Below, piece by piece: positions 15,146 through 18,011 of a stretch of 18,011 nt of DNA; position 1 is the stretch's first letter, and each line of letters opens with the position of its first letter. The notes under the pieces are model-generated. The model saw only the letters and a list, made by a program, of their open reading frames with translations. It was not told where the DNA came from and searched no databases. Source of the stretch: an uncultured Bacteroidales bacterium (GTDB lineage Bacteria > Bacteroidota > Bacteroidia > Bacteroidales > Marinilabiliaceae); assembly GCA_937892095.1 (NCBI GenBank), contig CALAVC010000223.1:1-18011 (forward strand), given 5' to 3'. The translations under genes were made by a program, and so were the position numbers.

Positions 15146-16440
15146 TACATCGAGTTGTGGGTCTTAAAGGCTGTCAGCCTATCATACGTGTCTTGTGGCA
15201 AGTGTACGTAAACGGCAATAAAATAGTCGTTCTCAGTCTGCCCATACGAACCCACCGAGTCTGAAAACCTTGGCACGTCTTTCTCTCGCTTGCGTGCCAC
15301 GTAGGTGTAGTTGTGTAGCCCTTGTTTTATAAGGTATTGCCCGTCAAACGAAATGTTGTCGTAGTTCGGGCTCAGCATATTGGCCGATGTCGGTGTCCAA
15401 CCCGTCGCATCTCCTATGACAAAAAACTGGTGTGTACGAAGTAGCTCTGGGTCATCAGGCAAAAACGAAAAGTGTACAATGGAGTAGTCGGCAGATACTG
15501 TAACATCGTCAGTCCTGTCTTGCGTCTCAATCCAGCTGCCTCCGTTAAAATCTTCGCGGTATGTATATGGGCGTCGCTGGTCTGCCGATAGCGTATAATG
15601 ATAAAATGGCTCAAAATATTCTATTCGTGCACTACCAAAGGTAACGTTTCGTATGCTTCTGTTGTCTGCCCACAGCCATTCTGCCCCACCCTCAAAATAT
15701 AGTGGTTCAATATCTGTATACGTATACGTCGTTGCACTCCTGCTCGCCTGTCCGCCGTTGATGAACGTAGGGGTCGTAAGTCGCCTTGTGTCGTCAAGTC
15801 GTTTGTTTTGCCACACGTCCACTTGCAATTGCTCTTCGGGGGTGCTAATGTTCATCCCTGTGGCTGTCACCACAACTCGCAACCGTTGCCTACTGCCAAC
15901 ATATTCTATTTCAGACTCCACGCCACACAAATCTTCGCATATCCACAACTTTTGGCGCAGTAGCAATCTGTCATCCGACACGCTATATACATCCACAAAG
16001 TAGTTGCCCGATGCTGTCAGTGGCTCTGTCGATATGTCTATGTGGTAGTGTACGTAGTCTGTCGTTGTGTTAAACGATTGCTGATGACTATCATACCCGT
16101 CAAATCGGTTTATGCTGTTGCAGAATTCCATGTCCATCAAGTCCGACGGCTCCCATTCCCGATTGGCATGAAGAAAAGTGTAGTAAAGCGTTTCTGTCTC
16201 ACTCCCTATCATGTCAAAGTCCAATGTCAACGTCTCTGGCGCAGCCAGATGACACATTACCACTTGTGGCACCTTACCCGTCGTTCGGTCTGCCGCTTCA
16301 GAGTGTCGAAACTCTACTGTGCGAATTCGGCTGTCCAAAATCTCTACGTCAGCCCCCTGCGCCTTTGCTCCAATCGCACTCAGTACGCACGCTACTGTCA
16401 GTAACAATGTGCGCACTATTTGTCTTCCGACTTTTTGCAT
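15133..16440 (-). CDS. Type IX secretion system plug-type protein (DUF5103)
   Basis: A 435-residue exported protein. Its signal peptide is about residues 1-28 (IVRTLLLTVACVLSAIGAKAQ region). Family-typical text follows: TLDFDMIG, YYTFLHANREWEPSDLMDMEF (about 87-107), NSINRFDGYDSHQQSFNTTTDYVHY, then a long beta-rich half with FFVIGDATGWT and GQYLIKQGLHNYTYV. DUF5103 proteins include the Plug subunit that closes the SprA translocon of the type IX secretion system when PorV is not bound, placing it at the periplasmic face of the outer membrane. The assignment rests on remembered family motifs. The ATG at 16440 overlaps the end of queH by 25 bases, making it the last gene of the sufE-DUF59-queH operon. 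No other secretion component is in the window. Confidence 0.82.
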   Translation of the reverse strand: MQKVGRQIVRTLLLTVACVLSAIGAKAQGADVEILDSRIRTVEFRHSEAADRTTGKVPQVVMCHLAAPETLTLDFDMIGSETETLYYTFLHANREWEPSDLMDMEFCNSINRFDGYDSHQQSFNTTTDYVHYHIDISTEPLTASGNYFVDVYSVSDDRLLLRQKLWICEDLCGVESEIEYVGSRQRLRVVVTATGMNISTPEEQLQVDVWQNKRLDDTRRLTTPTFINGGQASRSATTYTYTDIEPLYFEGGAEWLWADNRSIRNVTFGSARIEYFEPFYHYTLSADQRRPYTYREDFNGGSWIETQDRTDDVTVSADYSIVHFSFLPDDPELLRTHQFFVIGDATGWTPTSANMLSPNYDNISFDGQYLIKQGLHNYTYVARKREKDVPRFSDSVGSYGQTENDYFIAVYVHLPQDTYDRLTAFKTHNSMYKKR

Positions 16441-17012
16441 ACGTTTCGCAAGCTAAATTCGCAACCGCAATATTGTTGGTTGTAAAAATTATATTCGCGA
16501 AGCAGTTGTGCTCGCCTTTCGCTTAGCCCATCTTTTCGCCAGTTCTGATGCCAAAATATCACACCACTCTCGCTCTCTGCATATTCGCCAGCTTCGTCAA
16601 TCTGCTCTTGGCTTTTCCAACGCGACGACGCAAGCGTTGTCGTCACGCAACCCAACCCCATTTCTTTTGCCTTGCGTGCCGATGCCAATAGCCGATGCTT
16701 AAAACATGCCAAACATCTACGCCCTCGTTCGTTCTCCTCTTCAAGTCCTTTCACCACACGCAACCACTCTTCGTGGTCATACTCTCCCTCCACCCATCTC
16801 AGGCCAAGCAACTCTGCATGTCGCTTGCTCTCGTCGCGCCGGACGATATATTCTTCTCGTGGATAGATATTCGGGTTGTAATAGAAAATAACTGGTCGAA
16901 TATCGTTCTGTATCATCCACTCAGTTATGGCCGACGAGCATGGCGCACAACATGCGTGAAGCAACACACCCTCTTCGGGTGGCATGGTCAGTTGTGGACG
17001 CTTTTTGCTCAT
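16416..17012 (-). CDS. queH: Epoxyqueuosine reductase QueH
   Basis: I choose the ATG at 17012 (198 residues). A longer frame from 17096 would add 28 atypical residues and overlap the upstream gene by 65 bases, whereas 17012 leaves a 19-base gap. QueH is the non-cobalamin enzyme that reduces epoxyqueuosine to queuosine at tRNA wobble position 34. Visible marks are HACCAPCSS (Cys21, Cys22, Cys25), FYYNPNIYP, CLACFKHRL (Cys100, Cys103), TTTLASSRWK and YCGCEFS (Cys182, Cys184). These cysteines carry the 4Fe-4S cluster and a second metal in the characterised enzyme. Lying next to iron-sulfur assembly genes suits a cluster enzyme. Confidence 0.92.
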   Translation of the reverse strand: MSKKRPQLTMPPEEGVLLHACCAPCSSAITEWMIQNDIRPVIFYYNPNIYPREEYIVRRDESKRHAELLGLRWVEGEYDHEEWLRVVKGLEEENERGRRCLACFKHRLLASARKAKEMGLGCVTTTLASSRWKSQEQIDEAGEYAESESGVIFWHQNWRKDGLSERRAQLLREYNFYNQQYCGCEFSLRNVCKKSEDK

Positions 17013-17031
17013 ACGTGTGTCTTTTTGTTGC

Positions 17032-17349
17032 TTACAATAGTCCAAGCTCCAAGCGAGCCTCTTCCGACAAGTTGTCTTGGCTCCATGCTGGGTCAAATGT
17101 CAAGTTGACCTCCACATCTCTTACCCCTTCAATCTCTTTTACTTTGTCCGTAACTTCATCGGGCAAACTGTCTGCCACGGGGCAGTTCGGGGCCGTAAGA
17201 GTCATCAGTATGCGCACCTCAGCATCGTCCGTAACCTCAAGTCTATATATTAATCCGAGGTCATATATGTTCACAGGAATTTCGGGGTCGAAAATAGTTT
17301 TTAGTGCTGCTATGACCTCTTGCTCAATTGTCAGTTTATCTTTTTCCAT
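17032..17349 (-). CDS. MIP18-family (DUF59) iron-sulfur assembly protein
   Basis: A 105-residue cytoplasmic protein that fills the single PF01883 domain. It has DPEIPVNIYDLGLIY (21-35), the family hallmark, and TAPNCPVAD with conserved Cys56. Members such as SufT and PaaD-like proteins assist iron-sulfur cluster maturation or insertion. It lies 11 bases after sufE, which supports that role. The precise partner cannot be told from sequence. The ATG at 17349 is the only sensible start. Confidence 0.9.
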   Translation of the reverse strand: MEKDKLTIEQEVIAALKTIFDPEIPVNIYDLGLIYRLEVTDDAEVRILMTLTAPNCPVADSLPDEVTDKVKEIEGVRDVEVNLTFDPAWSQDNLSEEARLELGLL

Positions 17350-17360
17350 AACGTTCTGTC

Positions 17361-17783
17361 CTACCCTCTGGCTTTATATGCCAGGGCATAAAGCCTTATT
17401 TGTTTAATCATCGATAGCAAACCATTGCTACGTGTCGGAGTCAAGTTTTCTCGCAATCCTATTCGGTCTATAAAGTAAAGGTCTGCGTCTGCAATGTCTT
17501 CGGCTTTTTGGTCCAACAACACTCGCAAAAGCAGTGCCACAATGCCCTTAACAATTATCGCATCCGAGTCGCCCGCAAAGTGAATGGTCTTGTCTGCATT
17601 CTCAGACGCATATATCCACACAGTGCTTTGGCAACCCTCAATCACGTACTCTTTCGATCTGTGTTCCTCAGGATATGGGTCCAGATTATTGCCATATTCA
17701 ATCAGTAGAGAATATTTGTCCATCCAGTCGTCAAACGACGAGAATTCCTCTACTATTTCGTCTTGTATTTCGTTAATACTCAT
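17361..17783 (-). CDS. sufE: SufE-type cysteine desulfurase sulfur acceptor
   Basis: A 140-residue protein. SufE takes persulfide sulfur from SufS and passes it to SufB during cluster assembly under stress or as the main system. Catalytic Cys51 lies in VIEGCQSTVW. LDPYPEEHR precedes it and IVKGIVALLLRVLL follows, all in family order. The C-terminal NGLLSMIKQIRLYA is also typical. The length is normal. No sufBCDS genes are in the window, so the rest of the system is elsewhere. It is the first gene of the sufE-DUF59-queH-plug unit, with a TACCTTTG -7 box about 20 bases before the ATG. Confidence 0.94.
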   Translation of the reverse strand: MSINEIQDEIVEEFSSFDDWMDKYSLLIEYGNNLDPYPEEHRSKEYVIEGCQSTVWIYASENADKTIHFAGDSDAIIVKGIVALLLRVLLDQKAEDIADADLYFIDRIGLRENLTPTRSNGLLSMIKQIRLYALAYKARG

Positions 17784-17804
17784 TGCATTTCAAAATATTG
17801 CCCA

Positions 17805-17812
17805 CAAAGGTA
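17805..17812 (-). promoter_or_regulatory. -7 box of the sufE operon promoter
   Basis: The minus strand reads TACCTTTG, an exact TAnnTTTG match, 21 bases before the sufE ATG. The expected -33 region reads TTAT rather than TTTG, so only half of the promoter is convincing. Confidence 0.5.
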
Positions 17813-17885
17813 ACTTATTTTGTTGACTAAGAATAAATTGCATTGCTCGCTATAACTTAATTATAATTAATTGCGTACAAGGCGT

Positions 17886-17917
17886 TTTGTACAGACTTCA
17901 ATATTGATTTATTTTTG
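17886..17917 (+). promoter_or_regulatory. Consensus Bacteroidota promoter of the lipoprotein gene
   Basis: TTTG (17886-17889), a 20-base spacer, then TATTTTTG (17910-17917): both elements match TTTG-N19-21-TAnnTTTG exactly. The start is expected near 17923, giving a leader of about 27 bases to the ATG at 17950. Confidence 0.85.
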
Positions 17918-17949
17918 TAACACAATAATTTATAGGCACTTGCCAAACA

Positions 17950-18011
17950 ATGAAGAACCTTAATCTGTTGCTCTCTGCATGTCTCACCTTCGGCGTGGCG
18001 GCTTGCACCAC
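17950..18011 (+). CDS. N-terminus of a lipoprotein (cut by window end)
   Basis: Twenty complete codons follow the ATG: a Lys-containing start (MKNLNLLL), a hydrophobic stretch and a lipobox VAAC with the lipidated Cys at residue 19. This is a type II signal peptide, so the product is a lipoprotein. The mature part is outside the window, so its function cannot be stated. A perfect promoter 33 bases upstream supports a real gene. Confidence 0.75.
   Translation, partial: MKNLNLLLSACLTFGVAACT

Noticed and set aside
17013..17096. Longer N-terminus for QueH starting at 17096
   Set aside because: The extra 28 residues do not resemble the family and would overlap the DUF59 gene. The ATG at 17012 gives a normal length and spacing.

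Overview
The window looks like chromosomal DNA of a Bacteroidota, most likely Bacteroidales and Prevotella-like. The evidence is: promoters of the phylum type TTTG-N20-TAnnTTTG (a near-perfect one before the aspartokinase gene, a perfect one before the last gene), no clear Shine-Dalgarno sites, a ribosomal protein S16 with the long Ala/Glu/Lys tail seen in this phylum, a type IX secretion plug-type protein (DUF5103), a BspA-type leucine-rich repeat protein, and two secreted proteins that end in the short 'Y.L.G...GLY..NGK..(V/I)K' tail common in Prevotella and Bacteroides. Genus and species cannot be fixed from the sequence alone.

Layout. 1-266 (+): decayed 3' end of an AAA-type ATPase gene. 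363-2690 (-): tRNA-Leu(UAG), trigger factor (tig), its terminator, then clpP; clpX, the usual next gene, is absent. 2832-4040 (+): a secreted protein with four helical repeats and a tail. 4064-4108: a 20-bp perfect hairpin that can end transcription from both sides. 4126-4662 (-): rpsP. 4837-7317 (-): lysC-lysA, two steps of the lysine/diaminopimelate pathway, with a promoter upstream and a terminator downstream. 7489-11997 (-): a 1502-residue secreted protein with a rhamnogalacturonan lyase (PL11) domain, a long autotransporter-type beta-strand repeat region and a C-terminal tail. 12265-15122 (+): a 758-residue BspA-like LRR protein overlapping rimM by 4 bases at a GTG start. 15133-17783 (-): sufE, a DUF59 gene, queH and the DUF5103 plug gene, closely packed as an operon. 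17950-end (+): the first 20 codons of a lipoprotein gene.

How it fits together. Housekeeping genes (protein folding and turnover, ribosome assembly, lysine and cell-wall precursor synthesis, iron-sulfur assembly, queuosine) alternate with surface or secreted proteins. The plug protein belongs to the secretion system that may export the two tail-bearing proteins, but the link between tail and export is inferred here. The window shows no phage, CRISPR or IS element and no clearly new multi-gene system. The best leads are the lyase/beta-repeat mosaic, the unrecognised four-repeat secreted protein, the rimM-LRR overlap and the disrupted clpP-clpX neighbourhood. No gene-free stretch exceeds 300 bases; the longest is 11998-12264.
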